DNA of 64,000 nucleotides from Halopseudomonas xiamenensis (GCF_014219065.1 NZ_JACLGO010000010.1:1-64000), one strand, 5' to 3'. Numbered from the stretch's first letter, positions 1 to 8,864 are shown. Translations and numbers: made by a program. The notes: generated by a model not told the origin, from the letters alone.

Positions 1-299
1 GCGCGGGCGCCGAAGCCGCGCGAGGAGATCTGCAGGTCCTGGGCGTAGTTCTGCCGGTTCAGCGCCACCAGGCCGGGCACCCGCTGCAGGGATTCCGAGA
101 GGTTGGCGCCGAGGTTGGGGGCGGTCAGCTGTTCCGCGTTCAGGGTATGCCGGGCCAGCGGCAGTTGCAGGTCCTGGCCGTCATCGCCGCCGCCGAGGAT
201 GATCTGTGCCGGCAGGCTGAGCGGTTGGTTGGCGGCGTGGATGGAACAGGCGAGCAAACTGCTGGAAGCGGCAAGAACAAGGGGCAACAGCCTGGGCAT
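1..299 (-). CDS. TonB-dependent outer-membrane receptor, N-terminal part (truncated by window edge)
   Basis: Only the first 99 codons lie in the window; the gene runs off the left edge. The protein begins with a likely signal peptide (MPRLLPLVLAASSSLLACSIHA) and continues into a plug-like stretch: LNAEQLTAPNLGANLSESLQ, then RVPGLVALNRQ and ISSRGFGARA. That series is typical of the plug domain of TonB-dependent receptors, which take up siderophores, copper or other scarce ligands across the outer membrane. The start at 299 is the only ATG in frame with the signal peptide. No TonB box is obvious. The substrate cannot be told from this fragment. Its neighbour on the same strand is the NAGGN peptidase gene, which looks functionally unrelated. 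Confidence 0.8.
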   Translation of the reverse strand, partial: MPRLLPLVLAASSSLLACSIHAANQPLSLPAQIILGGGDDGQDLQLPLARHTLNAEQLTAPNLGANLSESLQRVPGLVALNRQNYAQDLQISSRGFGAR

Positions 300-366
300 G
301 GCACTCTCTCATGGCGGGAAGGTCACGACCCAGCTTAGCAGAGATGGGTGACCGCCCAGGCCTGGT

Positions 367-1554
367 TCATTTCTCGTCCTGGCTGCAGGCGAATATCTGC
401 TCCAGCGGTGGCAACGGGGTTTCGCTGGACAGCGGCATGTCGGCATCGGTCTGCAGCTGGAAGTGCTCCAGCGGTGCGTTGTCCCGGTTGTCATGCTCGA
501 ACACCGGCGGGCTGAACACATAGGCCACCAGCAATCGGGTCAGTGCTTCCAGGCTGTCGCGATGGGTGCGTTCGTAGCCGTGGGTGGCATCGGTGCCGAA
601 GGCGATCAGCGCCACTCGGGTATCGTTGCCGGCGCGGATCGCCGATTCCGCGTCGCTGTGGTAGTAGCGGAACAGGTCGCGCTGCACCGGAATCCGGTCG
701 CGCTCGCACAGGCCCAGCAGGTGACGGGTCAGATGGTAGTCATAGGGGCCACTGGAGTCCTGCATGCACAGGGTCACGGCATGCTCGCTGGAGGCCTGGC
801 CGGGCGCCACCGGGGCGATGTCCACGCCGACGAACTCGCTGACATCCCAGGGCAGTGCGCCGGCGGCGCCGGAGCCGGTTTCCTCGGTGATGGTGAACAG
901 CGGGTGACAGTCCATGGGCAGCGGCTGCCCACTGTCGACCACCTGCTTGATGGCGGTGAGCAGCGCCGCTGCGCCGGCCTTGTTGTCCAGATGCCGGGCG
1001 CTGATGAAGCCGTTCTCGGTGAATTCCTGCAGCGGGTCGAAGGCGACGAAGTCACCCACGCCAATGCCATGGGCCTGGGTTTCGGCCCGACTGTGGCTGA
1101 GGATGTCCAGGCGCAGTTCGATGGTGTCCCAGTTCACCGGCAGGGTGTCGACCTCGGTATTGAAGGCATGCCCGGAGGCCATCAGCGGCAGCACGCTGCC
1201 GCGAAAGCAGCCCTGTTCGGTGAACACGCTGACCCGGCTGCCCTCGGCGAAGCGGCTGGACCAGCAGCCGATCGGCGCCAGTTTCAGGCGGCCGCTGTCC
1301 TTGATCTCGCTGACCATGGCGCCGACGGTGTCCAGGTGGCTGGCAATGGCGCGGTCGGGGCTGCGCTGGCGGCCCTTGAGCGTGGCGCGGATGGTGCCGC
1401 GCCGGGTCAGTTCATAGGGGACGCCCATGGCGTCCAGGTGTTCGGCGACGTAGCGCACTATGCCATCGGTGAAGCCGGTGGGGCAGGGGATGGCCAGCAT
1501 TTCCAGCAGTACCTGGCGCAGGTACTGCATGTCGGGTCCATGGTCGGTGTGCAT
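367..1554 (-). CDS. M42-family peptidase of the NAGGN osmoprotectant locus
   Basis: A 395-residue co-catalytic metallopeptidase of the M42 (glutamyl/tetrahedral aminopeptidase) family. Metal-ligand motifs can be followed in order: AIASHLDTVGAM, SARHLDNKAGAA, TITEETGSGAAG, GVDIAP and GTDATHGYERTHRDS. I placed the start at 1554 rather than at an upstream in-frame ATG because AAGGAGG sits just before it. Upstream on the same strand are ngg and asnO. This trio is the conserved locus for the dipeptide osmolyte N-acetylglutaminylglutamine amide in Pseudomonas, where an M42 peptidase regularly accompanies the two synthetic genes. Its exact role there, for example turnover of the osmolyte, is not established as far as I know. 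Confidence 0.88.
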   Translation of the reverse strand: MHTDHGPDMQYLRQVLLEMLAIPCPTGFTDGIVRYVAEHLDAMGVPYELTRRGTIRATLKGRQRSPDRAIASHLDTVGAMVSEIKDSGRLKLAPIGCWSSRFAEGSRVSVFTEQGCFRGSVLPLMASGHAFNTEVDTLPVNWDTIELRLDILSHSRAETQAHGIGVGDFVAFDPLQEFTENGFISARHLDNKAGAAALLTAIKQVVDSGQPLPMDCHPLFTITEETGSGAAGALPWDVSEFVGVDIAPVAPGQASSEHAVTLCMQDSSGPYDYHLTRHLLGLCERDRIPVQRDLFRYYHSDAESAIRAGNDTRVALIAFGTDATHGYERTHRDSLEALTRLLVAYVFSPPVFEHDNRDNAPLEHFQLQTDADMPLSSETPLPPLEQIFACSQDEK

Positions 1555-1574
1555 GGGGCCTCCTTGGGTCGGGC

Positions 1575-3323
1575 TCAGCCGGGTTGGCTGAGCGGGAACA
1601 ACAGGTCGATGAAGCATTCGGCGGTGGGCTGGGGTTCATGGTTGGCCAGCCCTGGCCGCTCGTTGGCCTCGATGATCACGTAGTCGGATTGGTCAGCCGC
1701 AGGTACCAGCAGGTCGACACCGACCACCGGGATCTCCAGCGCCCGCGCGGCGGCGATGGCGGCATCGCGCAGGGTCGGATGCAACTGCGCGGTGACATCC
1801 TCCAGGGTGCCGCCGGTGTGCAGGTTGGCTGTACGCCGCACCTGCAGTTGCTGGCTGGCCGGCAGCACGCTGTGCATGTCGAAGCCGGCGGCCTGCACTG
1901 TGCGGCGGGTTTCCTCGTCCAGCGGTATGCGGCTTTCACCATCGGTGCTGGCCTGGCGTCGGCGGCTCTGCTTGTCGATCAGCTCGGCGACGGTCATGCG
2001 GCCATCGCCGCAGATCTGGGCTGGCTGGCGGATGGCGGCTGCCACTACCTGGTAGTTGATCACCAGCACGCGCAGGTCCGCGCCGGCGTGGTAGCTCTCC
2101 AGCAGTACCTGGCTGTCGAAGCGACGGGCCTCGGCGATGGCCTGTTCCAGGGTCTCGGTATCGCGGATATTCACCGCCACGCCATTGCCCTGCTCGCCAT
2201 TGTCGGGCTTGACCACCAGCGCGTCGTGTTTGGCGAGAAACGCCGCGTTGTCCTGCGCCTCACCCGCCAGCTGCCAGCGTGGTGTGCGCAGGCCGTGGCG
2301 TTGCAGGGTGCGGTGGGTCAACTGTTTCTGCTGGCACAGGGTCATGCTCACCGCGCTGGTCAGGTCGCTCAGCGACTCGCGACAGCGGATGCTGCGTCCG
2401 CCCTGGGTCAGGGTGAACAGCCCGGCAGCGGCATCGTTGATGGTCACTTCTATACCGCTGCGCCGCGCGGCCTGGGTGATGATGCGGGCATAGGGATTGA
2501 GTTCGCGGTCCAGTTGCGGACCGAGGAACAGTGCCTGGTTGATGCTGTTCTTGCGCTTGATGGTGAAGGTGCGCAGCTGGCGGAAGCCAAGCTTGCGGTA
2601 CAGCGTCTTGGCCTGGCGGTTGTCATGCAGCACCGATAGGTCCAGATAGCTGCTGCCGCGGCTCATGAAATATTCAACCAGGTGGCGCACCAGCATCTCG
2701 CCGACACCGAAACGCTGGGTATGGCTATCGGCGGCCAGGCACCAGAGGCTGGCGCCCCGGTCCGGGTCATCGTAGGCGCGGGCGTGGTTAAGGCCCATCA
2801 CGGTGCCGATGACCTGGTGGCTGTCGGTATCCTCGGCCAGCCAGAAGTCTGGCCCACCGGCCTCCCTGGGCGTGAGTCGTTGAGGATTGACCTGAACCAT
2901 GCCGTTGGCCAGGTACAGCTTGTTGATCGCCTGCCAGTCCGCTGCGCATTGCGGACGGCGAATATGGAAGCCGCGCATCGCACTGTGCGCCGGGCGGTAG
3001 TTGCTGAACCACAGGCGGAGGGTGTCGGACGGGTCGAGAAACAGTTGTTGCGGGGCGAAGGACAGCACCACGTGCGGATCGGCGACATACAGTGCGATGT
3101 CCCGTTCGCCCGGGGTTTCCTGCAGCAGGCTGTCGGCCAGGCGCTGCGGGTCGCTGAAGGTATGGCCGACCAGCAGCCGGCCCCAGCCGCAGTCCAGGGT
3201 GACGTCGGTGAGCCCGTCGCCGGGTTGCTGGCCCTGCTGCGCATGGCCGGCCTTGAGTCGCTCCCAGGTGGGTGTCTGGCCGCGGCGCAGACGCTGTTGT
3301 TCAGGAGGTTGCGAACGGGTCAT
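1575..3323 (-). CDS. ngg: N-acetylglutaminylglutamine synthetase (GNAT plus ATP-grasp)
   Basis: A 582-residue two-domain enzyme. The first half is a GNAT acetyltransferase (FHIRRPQCAADWQAINKLYL, then RFGVGEMLVRHLVEYF near residues 210-225). The second half is an ATP-grasp ligase (HDALVVKPDNGEQGNGVAVN near residue 390, IPVVGVDLLVPAAD and VIIEANERPGL near the C-terminus). This architecture belongs to the enzyme that acetylates glutamine and joins it to a second glutamine, giving N-acetylglutaminylglutamine, the precursor of the osmolyte NAGGN. It lies 21 bases downstream of asnO and 20 bases upstream of the M42 peptidase gene, so the three form one operon. Expression under osmotic stress is expected from the known pathway; no specific osmotic promoter element was identified. 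Confidence 0.92.
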   Translation of the reverse strand: MTRSQPPEQQRLRRGQTPTWERLKAGHAQQGQQPGDGLTDVTLDCGWGRLLVGHTFSDPQRLADSLLQETPGERDIALYVADPHVVLSFAPQQLFLDPSDTLRLWFSNYRPAHSAMRGFHIRRPQCAADWQAINKLYLANGMVQVNPQRLTPREAGGPDFWLAEDTDSHQVIGTVMGLNHARAYDDPDRGASLWCLAADSHTQRFGVGEMLVRHLVEYFMSRGSSYLDLSVLHDNRQAKTLYRKLGFRQLRTFTIKRKNSINQALFLGPQLDRELNPYARIITQAARRSGIEVTINDAAAGLFTLTQGGRSIRCRESLSDLTSAVSMTLCQQKQLTHRTLQRHGLRTPRWQLAGEAQDNAAFLAKHDALVVKPDNGEQGNGVAVNIRDTETLEQAIAEARRFDSQVLLESYHAGADLRVLVINYQVVAAAIRQPAQICGDGRMTVAELIDKQSRRRQASTDGESRIPLDEETRRTVQAAGFDMHSVLPASQQLQVRRTANLHTGGTLEDVTAQLHPTLRDAAIAAARALEIPVVGVDLLVPAADQSDYVIIEANERPGLANHEPQPTAECFIDLLFPLSQPG

Positions 3324-3344
3324 CGGCTATGCACCTTTGCTTGG

Positions 3345-5117
3345 TCAGAGTCCCTGCGCATCCAGCCACAGCTCCAGTACCGCCAGTTGCCACAGCCGGG
3401 AGCCGCGCAGCGGGGTGATATGGTCCATGGGATTCTGCAGCAGGGTATCGATGTAACGGGGGTTGAACAGCCCGCGGGCCTGGGCGCGGCTGCCGGTAAG
3501 ACTGTCGCGTACCCATTCCAGGGTGCTGCCCTGCAGGTATTTCAGGCCGGGGACCGGGAAGTAGCCTTTCGGTCGATCGATCACCGCGGCGGGCAGTAGT
3601 TGCCGTGCGGCTTCCTTGAGCACGTACTTGCCGTCCCCGGGCAACTTGAAGCGCCCCGGGATGCGTGCCGCCAGTTCGACCAACTGGTAATCCAGGAAGG
3701 GCACCCGGGCTTCCAGGCCCCAGGCCATGGTCATGTTGTCGACCCGCTTGACCGGGTCATCGACCAGCATCACCGTGGTGTCCAGGCGCAGCGCCTGGTC
3801 CAGCCCCGCTGCGGCGCCGGGCCGGGCGAAATGCTCGCGGATGAACTCGCCGGCATGATCCTGCTGCACCCAGGCTGGCTGTACCATGTCGCGATAGCCG
3901 GCGAAGTCCTGATCCATGAACGCCTGCTGGTAGCTTGCCAGCGGGTCGGCGGCCTCGGCGACGGTCGGGTACCAATGGTAGCCGGCGAAGATTTCATCGG
4001 CGCCCTGGCCACTCTGTACCACCTTGCAATGCCGGGATACCTCCCGCGACAGCAGGTAGAAAGCGATGCAGTCATGGCTGACCATCGGCTCGCTCATGGC
4101 CGCCAGCGCGTCGGGTAGATGGTCGAGGATCTCCTGTTCGGGAATCATCAGCTGGTGGTGGGTGGTGCCGTAGTGCTCGGCGATCAGGTCGGAATACCTG
4201 AACTCATTGCCCGCCTCGCCGTTGACGTCGGCAAAGCCGATGGAAAAGGTCTGCAGATGGCGTGCCCCGGCCTCATCCAGCAGGGCCACCAGCAGGCTGG
4301 AATCCACCCCACCCGAGAGCAGTACGCCGACATCCACCGCCGCCAGGTTGCGGCGCTTGACCGCGGCGCGCAGGCTGTCGAGCACCTGTTGTTGCCAGTC
4401 CTCGAAGCGCAGGTCGCGCTCATCGGCATGCGCGCCATAGTGCAGGGTCCACCAGCAATGCTGCTCGCGCCGGCCCTGGGCGTCGATACGCAGCCAATGG
4501 CCGGGCGGCAGTTTCTTCACGCCATTGAGCAGGGTCAGCGGGGCCGGCACCACCGAATGGAAGGACAGGTAATGGTTCAGCGCCACCGGGTTGATCGAGG
4601 TGTCCACCTCGCCACCGCGCAGCAGCGCCGGCAGGCTGGAGGCAAACCGTAACCGCTGCGGCGTGTCGGACAGGTACAGCGGCTTGATACCGAGGCGATC
4701 GCGGGCCAGGAACAGGCGTTGGCTGTCGCGCTCCCAGATGGCCAGGGCGAACATGCCATTGAAACGCTCGAGCATCTGCTCTCCCCAGGCATGGTAGGCC
4801 TTGAGCACCACCTCGGTATCGCCCTCGGAGAAGAACCGGTAACCCAGGCCCTCCAGTTCTCCGCGCAGCGCCGGGTAGTTATAGATGGCACCGTTGAAGA
4901 CCAGGCTCAGGCCCAGTTCGGGATCGACCATTGGCTGGCCGGAGGCCTCGGCCAGGTCCATGATCTTCAGCCGCCGGTGGCCCAGGGCGACCGGGCCGCT
5001 GGCCCAGATACCGGCGGCATCGGGGCCGCGGTTGATCATCTGGCCGGTGATCCGGGCCAGGTCGGCCAATGCGGGTAGTTGTCCGTCGAAGCGCAGTTCT
5101 CCTGCCAATCCACACAT
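3345..5117 (-). CDS. asnO: N-acetylglutaminylglutamine amidotransferase (asparagine-synthetase-like)
   Basis: A 590-residue class II glutamine amidotransferase of the AsnB type. It begins MCGLAGELRFDG, so Cys2 is the glutaminase nucleophile. The N-terminal hydrolase domain contains INRGPDAAG and GHRRLKIMD. The synthetase domain carries the PP-loop motif GVLLSGGVDSSLLVAL near residues 260-280. In the NAGGN locus this enzyme amidates N-acetylglutaminylglutamine to the neutral osmolyte. It is the first gene of the minus-strand operon. A perfect palindrome at 5141-5156 lies just upstream, and a divergent MarR gene follows it. The gene order, including the MarR gene, matches the locus I remember from Pseudomonas aeruginosa (PA3458-PA3461). 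Confidence 0.92.
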   Translation of the reverse strand: MCGLAGELRFDGQLPALADLARITGQMINRGPDAAGIWASGPVALGHRRLKIMDLAEASGQPMVDPELGLSLVFNGAIYNYPALRGELEGLGYRFFSEGDTEVVLKAYHAWGEQMLERFNGMFALAIWERDSQRLFLARDRLGIKPLYLSDTPQRLRFASSLPALLRGGEVDTSINPVALNHYLSFHSVVPAPLTLLNGVKKLPPGHWLRIDAQGRREQHCWWTLHYGAHADERDLRFEDWQQQVLDSLRAAVKRRNLAAVDVGVLLSGGVDSSLLVALLDEAGARHLQTFSIGFADVNGEAGNEFRYSDLIAEHYGTTHHQLMIPEQEILDHLPDALAAMSEPMVSHDCIAFYLLSREVSRHCKVVQSGQGADEIFAGYHWYPTVAEAADPLASYQQAFMDQDFAGYRDMVQPAWVQQDHAGEFIREHFARPGAAAGLDQALRLDTTVMLVDDPVKRVDNMTMAWGLEARVPFLDYQLVELAARIPGRFKLPGDGKYVLKEAARQLLPAAVIDRPKGYFPVPGLKYLQGSTLEWVRDSLTGSRAQARGLFNPRYIDTLLQNPMDHITPLRGSRLWQLAVLELWLDAQGL

Positions 5118-5140
5118 CTGTTGCTCCCGGTTGCAGACCT

Positions 5141-5156
5141 GTTTCCCTGGGGAAAC
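5141..5156. promoter_or_regulatory. Perfect palindrome between asnO and the MarR gene, candidate operator
   Basis: GTTTCCC-TG-GGGAAAC is a perfect inverted repeat with 7-base arms and a 2-base spacer, 24 bases upstream of the asnO start codon. Its size and symmetry suit a dimeric winged-helix repressor. The divergent MarR gene at 5339 is the obvious candidate to bind it. This is inference from position and symmetry only. Confidence 0.4.
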
Positions 5157-5338
5157 GGTTCCAGTTCAAAGTTTGCCGGCCCGATTTCCAACCCGGGCCA
5201 TTGCATTGGAAAGCGCTGGCGTGGTTTTGTTTGACGTTTTTTCCAGATAGGCGGATTTCGTCATGCTTATTACTGGAATGTTTCGGGTTTGTGGCAGAAT
5301 GCCCACCCAACGAGCTGATTTGCCGGGAGCAACACCAC

Positions 5339-5800
5339 ATGATGCACGATCTGTATCTGGCCCTGCGGCGACTGCAGCGCGCCACCGAGATCCATGCCAA
5401 GCGCCTGGGTCGGCACAGTGGCCTGACCCCCATTCAATTGCTGATCCTGCACAGTATCCAGGCCACCGGCGAAGGCACGCTGGGCACGCTGGCGAAGCAG
5501 GTCAGCGTATCCCAGGCGACCCTGAGCACCATCATCGACCGCCTGGAGAACCGCGAGCTGCTCAAGCGGGTGCGCAGCCAGAGCGACAAGCGCAAGGTGC
5601 ACCTGACCCTGACCGAGAAGGGCGAGGCGGTGATCCAGGCCGAACCGGCGCTGCTGCCCAGTGCCTTTCTCGAACGCTTCGGTCAGCTTGCCGACTGGGA
5701 GCAACTGATGCTGCTGGCCAGTCTGCAGCGGGTGGCCGGGTTGTTCGAGGAGGGCCAGCAACCCTCCCATGTGTTGATGGATGACGAGCCGCTGGTCTGA
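5339..5800 (+). CDS. MarR-family transcriptional regulator divergent from the NAGGN operon
   Basis: A 153-residue MarR-type winged-helix regulator. Helix-turn-helix and wing are visible in TLAKQVSVSQATLSTIIDRL followed by ENRELLKRVRSQSDKRKVHLTLTEKGEAV. I chose the ATG at 5339 (directly followed by a second ATG) because GGGAG precedes it and the protein then has the usual MarR length; the reading frame stays open further upstream, but that part has no family match. A homologue occupies the same divergent position next to the NAGGN genes in other Pseudomonas. It therefore probably senses the osmotic state or a metabolite and controls asnO-ngg. The ligand is unknown. Confidence 0.85.
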   Translation: MMHDLYLALRRLQRATEIHAKRLGRHSGLTPIQLLILHSIQATGEGTLGTLAKQVSVSQATLSTIIDRLENRELLKRVRSQSDKRKVHLTLTEKGEAVIQAEPALLPSAFLERFGQLADWEQLMLLASLQRVAGLFEEGQQPSHVLMDDEPLV

Positions 5801-5818
5801 GCTGACGGGTCAGTCCGC

Positions 5819-6003
5819 TATCGCGGCGAGGCGCCGCTCCTACAGGTCTACACTGAACACCAATCCGGCTTTTATGAGCGGTAGGCGAGGGCCGCCTTGC
5901 CGTGGACAGCTTGCGAGAGCAGGGCCTTCCGGGATCGGCACATACCTGCAGGAGTGCGCATTCCGGTGGGAGCGGCGCCTCGCCGCGATAGCGGGCTCCC
6001 ACC
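5819..6003. repeat. Pair of inverted REP-type palindromes filling the gap before gabD
   Basis: The MarR-gabD gap of about 295 bases contains two opposed copies of one palindromic element. One is near 5819-5844 (core TCGCGGCGAGGCGCCGCTCC) and the other, in reverse orientation, is near 5966-5994 (core GGAGCGGCGCCTCGCCGCGA). The second copy is extended by GTGGGAGC and GCTCCCAC flanks into a longer hairpin. This is the arrangement of a Pseudomonas REP doublet (REPIN): two head-to-head REPs about 150 bases apart. A related pair occurs near 37861. No gene is supported in the intervening bases. Confidence 0.7.
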
Positions 6004-6032
6004 TTGTCCACAGCGCATTTCCGCCGTAGCAT

Positions 6033-6048
6033 GTTTGAAATATCAAAC
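6033..6048. promoter_or_regulatory. Palindrome upstream of gabD, candidate operator
   Basis: GTTTGA-AATA-TCAAAC is a perfect inverted repeat with 6-base arms, centred about 55 bases before the gabD start codon and lying between the REP pair and the ribosome binding site. It could be an operator for the gabDT operon. No regulator gene is adjacent on this side, so the binding protein is unknown. Confidence 0.35.
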
Positions 6049-6095
6049 GCTGATGTGGCAAATGCGTGACGCCACCCCCCGGACAGGAGAACTCC

Positions 6096-7556
6096 ATGGA
6101 ATTGCACGCCCCCGAGCTGTTTCGCCAGCAGGCTTTCATCAATGGTAACTGGTGCGAAGCCGAGCGCGGCCAGCGTACCGAGATCTTCAATCCGGCCACC
6201 GGTGAACGCCTGGGCAGCGTGCCGGACATGGGCGTGGAGGACACGGGGCGGGCCATCGATGCGGCGCATGCGGCGCAGCCGGCCTGGCGCCGGCGTACCG
6301 CCAAGGAGCGTGCGGTTATCCTGCGCCGCTGGTACGAGCTGATCATGCAGCATCAGGAGGACCTGGCGCGGATCATGACCGCCGAGCAGGGCAAGCCGCT
6401 GGCCGAAGCCCGGGGCGAGATCGCCTACGCCGCCTCCTTTATCGAATGGTTCGCCGAGGAGGCCAAGCGCGTCTACGGTGACCTGATCCCGGCGCACCAG
6501 GGCGACAAGCGTATCCTGGTGCAGAAGGAGCCGGTCGGTGTCACGGCGGCCATCACCCCATGGAACTTCCCGGCGGCGATGATCACCCGCAAGGCCGGTC
6601 CGGCGCTGGCCGCCGGTTGCGCCATGGTACTCAAGCCGGCACCGCAGACACCGTTCTCGGCGCTGGCGCTGGTGCACCTGGCCGAGCAGGCCGGGCTGCC
6701 TGCTGGCCTGTTGAGCGTGGTCACCGCCGGCGTGGACAACTCGCGGCAGGTGGGCGCTGAGCTGTGCGCCAGTCCGGTGGTGCGCAAGCTGTCCTTTACC
6801 GGCTCCACCGCGGTCGGTATCCAGTTGATGCAGCAGTGCGCGCCGAGCCTGAAGAAACTGTCCCTGGAGCTGGGCGGTAACGCGCCCTTCATCGTGTTCG
6901 ACGATGCTGACCTGGATGAGGCGGTGGAAGGCGCGATGATTTCCAAATACCGCAATGCCGGGCAGACCTGCGTCTGCGCCAACCGCCTGTATGTGCAGGC
7001 TGGGGTATACGATGCCTTCGCCGAGAAACTGGCCGCCGCTGTACGTCGGCTGGAGGTCGGTGATGGCATGCGTGAAGGGGTGACTACCGGGCCGCTGATC
7101 AATGCCGAGGCGGTACAGAAGGTCCAGCTGCACGTGAAGGACGCGGTGGAGAGCGGTGCCACCCTGCTGGCTGGTGGCAAGCCGCATGCGCTGGGTGGGC
7201 TGTTCTTCGAACCGACCATCCTCACCGAGGTGACCAGCGACATGCTGATCGCCCGCGAAGAGACCTTCGGGCCGGTAGCGCCGCTGTTCCGCTTCGATGA
7301 TGAGGCCGATGTGATTCGCCTGGCCAACGACACCGAGTACGGCCTGGCCGCCTACTTCTATGCCCGCGACCTGAGCCGGGTATTCCGCGTCGCCGAGGCG
7401 CTGGAGTACGGTATGGTCGGTATCAATACCGGGCTGATTTCCACCGAAGTGGCGCCATTCGGCGGCATGAAGGCCTCCGGCCTGGGCCGCGAAGGTTCCA
7501 AGTACGGCATCGATGAGTATCTGGAAATCAAATACCTGTGCCTGGGCGGGATCTGA
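6096..7556 (+). CDS. gabD: Succinate-semialdehyde dehydrogenase (NAD(P)-dependent)
   Basis: A 486-residue aldehyde dehydrogenase. It oxidises succinate semialdehyde to succinate, the last step of GABA catabolism. Family motifs are clear: AAITPWNFPAAMITRK (cofactor pocket), LELGGNAPFIVFDDAD with the general-base Glu, and RNAGQTCVCANR with the catalytic Cys. The C-terminus FGGMKASGLGREGSKYGIDEYLEIKYLC is typical of GabD. The start at 6096 follows AGGAGA; an upstream ATG in frame has no ribosome binding site. gabT follows after 24 bases, so the two form an operon. The spu polyamine locus elsewhere in this window would generate GABA as substrate. Confidence 0.93.
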   Translation: MELHAPELFRQQAFINGNWCEAERGQRTEIFNPATGERLGSVPDMGVEDTGRAIDAAHAAQPAWRRRTAKERAVILRRWYELIMQHQEDLARIMTAEQGKPLAEARGEIAYAASFIEWFAEEAKRVYGDLIPAHQGDKRILVQKEPVGVTAAITPWNFPAAMITRKAGPALAAGCAMVLKPAPQTPFSALALVHLAEQAGLPAGLLSVVTAGVDNSRQVGAELCASPVVRKLSFTGSTAVGIQLMQQCAPSLKKLSLELGGNAPFIVFDDADLDEAVEGAMISKYRNAGQTCVCANRLYVQAGVYDAFAEKLAAAVRRLEVGDGMREGVTTGPLINAEAVQKVQLHVKDAVESGATLLAGGKPHALGGLFFEPTILTEVTSDMLIAREETFGPVAPLFRFDDEADVIRLANDTEYGLAAYFYARDLSRVFRVAEALEYGMVGINTGLISTEVAPFGGMKASGLGREGSKYGIDEYLEIKYLCLGGI

Positions 7557-7580
7557 CCCGCCGGCCAAAGGAGGAGCGTC

Positions 7581-8855
7581 ATGACTGATAGCAACGAATC
7601 CCTCATGCTGCGGCGTGAGCAGGCGGTGGCCCGGGGCGTCGGCCAGATCCATCCACTGTTCATCGAGCGGGCGGAAAATGCCACCATCTGGGATGTGCAA
7701 GGCCGCCAGTATATCGACTTCGCCGGCGGCATCGCCGTGCTCAACACCGGCCACTGCCATCCAAAGGTGATCGATGCGGTCAAGCGCCAGTTGGAGCTGT
7801 ATACCCACACCTGCTTCCAGGTGGTGGCCTATGAGCCCTATGTAGCGTTGTGCGAAAAAATCAACGCGCTGGTACCGGGTGACTTCGCCAAGAAGACCCT
7901 GCTGGTCACCACCGGCGCCGAGGCGCTGGAAAATGCGGTCAAGATCGCCCGTGCCGCCACCGGTCGCGCCGGGGTGATCGCCTTTGCCGGTGGTTACCAT
8001 GGTCGCACCATGATGACCCTGGCAATGACCGGCAAGGTCATGCCCTACGCCTCGGGCATGGGGCTGATGCCCGGCGGCGTGTTCCGTGCCCGCTTCCCCG
8101 ATGCGCTGCACGGCGTCAGCGAAGATGACGCCATCGACAGCATCGAGCAGATATTCAAGAACGACGCCGAGCCGCGCGACATTGCCGCGCTGGTGGTCGA
8201 GCCGGTGCAGGGCGAAGGCGGCTTCCGTGTCGCCTCGGCGCCATTCATGCAGCGTCTGCGCGCGTTGTGCGACCTGCACGGCATAGTGCTGATCGCCGAT
8301 GAGGTACAGACCGGCGCCGGGCGCACCGGCAGCTTCTTCGCCATGCAGCAGATGGGCGTCACCGCCGACCTGACCACCTTCGCCAAGTCAGTGGCCGGCG
8401 GCTTCCCGCTGGCCGGTGTGTGCGGCCGCGCCGAGCTGATGGACGCCATCGCCCCGGGTGGCCTCGGCGGCACCTACGCCGGCAACCCAGTGGCCTGCGC
8501 CGCCGCGCTGGCGGTGCTGGAGGTATTCGAGGAAGAGAACCTGCTGGCCCGCGCCCGTACCCTGGGCGACATGCTGACCCACCGTCTGCAACAACTGGCC
8601 GCAGGCGATAAACGTATTGCTGAGGTGCGCGGGCTGGGCGCGATGGTCGCCTGCGAGCTGATGACCGGGGATGGCCACCCCGACCCGGAACTGGCCAGTA
8701 GCCTGGTGATCAAGGCCCGCGAGAAGGGGTTGATCCTGTTGTCCTGTGGGCAGTACGCCAACGTGATCCGTCTCCTGGTGCCGCTGACCGCGACCGATGT
8801 GGAAGTGGAGGCGGGGATGGATATTATCGAGGCTTGTCTGGCGGAGTTGGGCTGA
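7581..8855 (+). CDS. gabT: 4-aminobutyrate aminotransferase
   Basis: A 424-residue class III PLP aminotransferase. It transfers the amino group of GABA to 2-oxoglutarate, giving succinate semialdehyde for GabD. The PLP-binding region is visible: VTTGAEALENAVKIARAATG, LIADEVQTGAGRTGSFFAMQ with the conserved Asp, and TFAKSVAGGFPLAGV with the Schiff-base lysine. Length and N-terminus (RREQAVARGVGQIHPLFIERA) match GabT closely. A strong ribosome binding site (AAAGGAGG) precedes the ATG. The gene ends near a large hairpin at 8865-8895 and converges with the phospholipase D-like gene. Confidence 0.93.
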   Translation: MTDSNESLMLRREQAVARGVGQIHPLFIERAENATIWDVQGRQYIDFAGGIAVLNTGHCHPKVIDAVKRQLELYTHTCFQVVAYEPYVALCEKINALVPGDFAKKTLLVTTGAEALENAVKIARAATGRAGVIAFAGGYHGRTMMTLAMTGKVMPYASGMGLMPGGVFRARFPDALHGVSEDDAIDSIEQIFKNDAEPRDIAALVVEPVQGEGGFRVASAPFMQRLRALCDLHGIVLIADEVQTGAGRTGSFFAMQQMGVTADLTTFAKSVAGGFPLAGVCGRAELMDAIAPGGLGGTYAGNPVACAAALAVLEVFEEENLLARARTLGDMLTHRLQQLAAGDKRIAEVRGLGAMVACELMTGDGHPDPELASSLVIKAREKGLILLSCGQYANVIRLLVPLTATDVEVEAGMDIIEACLAELG

Positions 8856-8864
8856 GGTCTGGCC

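Noticed and set aside
463-1683. Long plus-strand frame opposite the M42 peptidase gene
   Set aside because: It mirrors a well-supported gene on the other strand; the composition is that of an antisense frame in GC-rich DNA.
5562-8279. A 905-codon minus-strand frame opposite gabD and gabT
   Set aside because: Pure antisense shadow of two strongly supported genes; no domain is recognisable.
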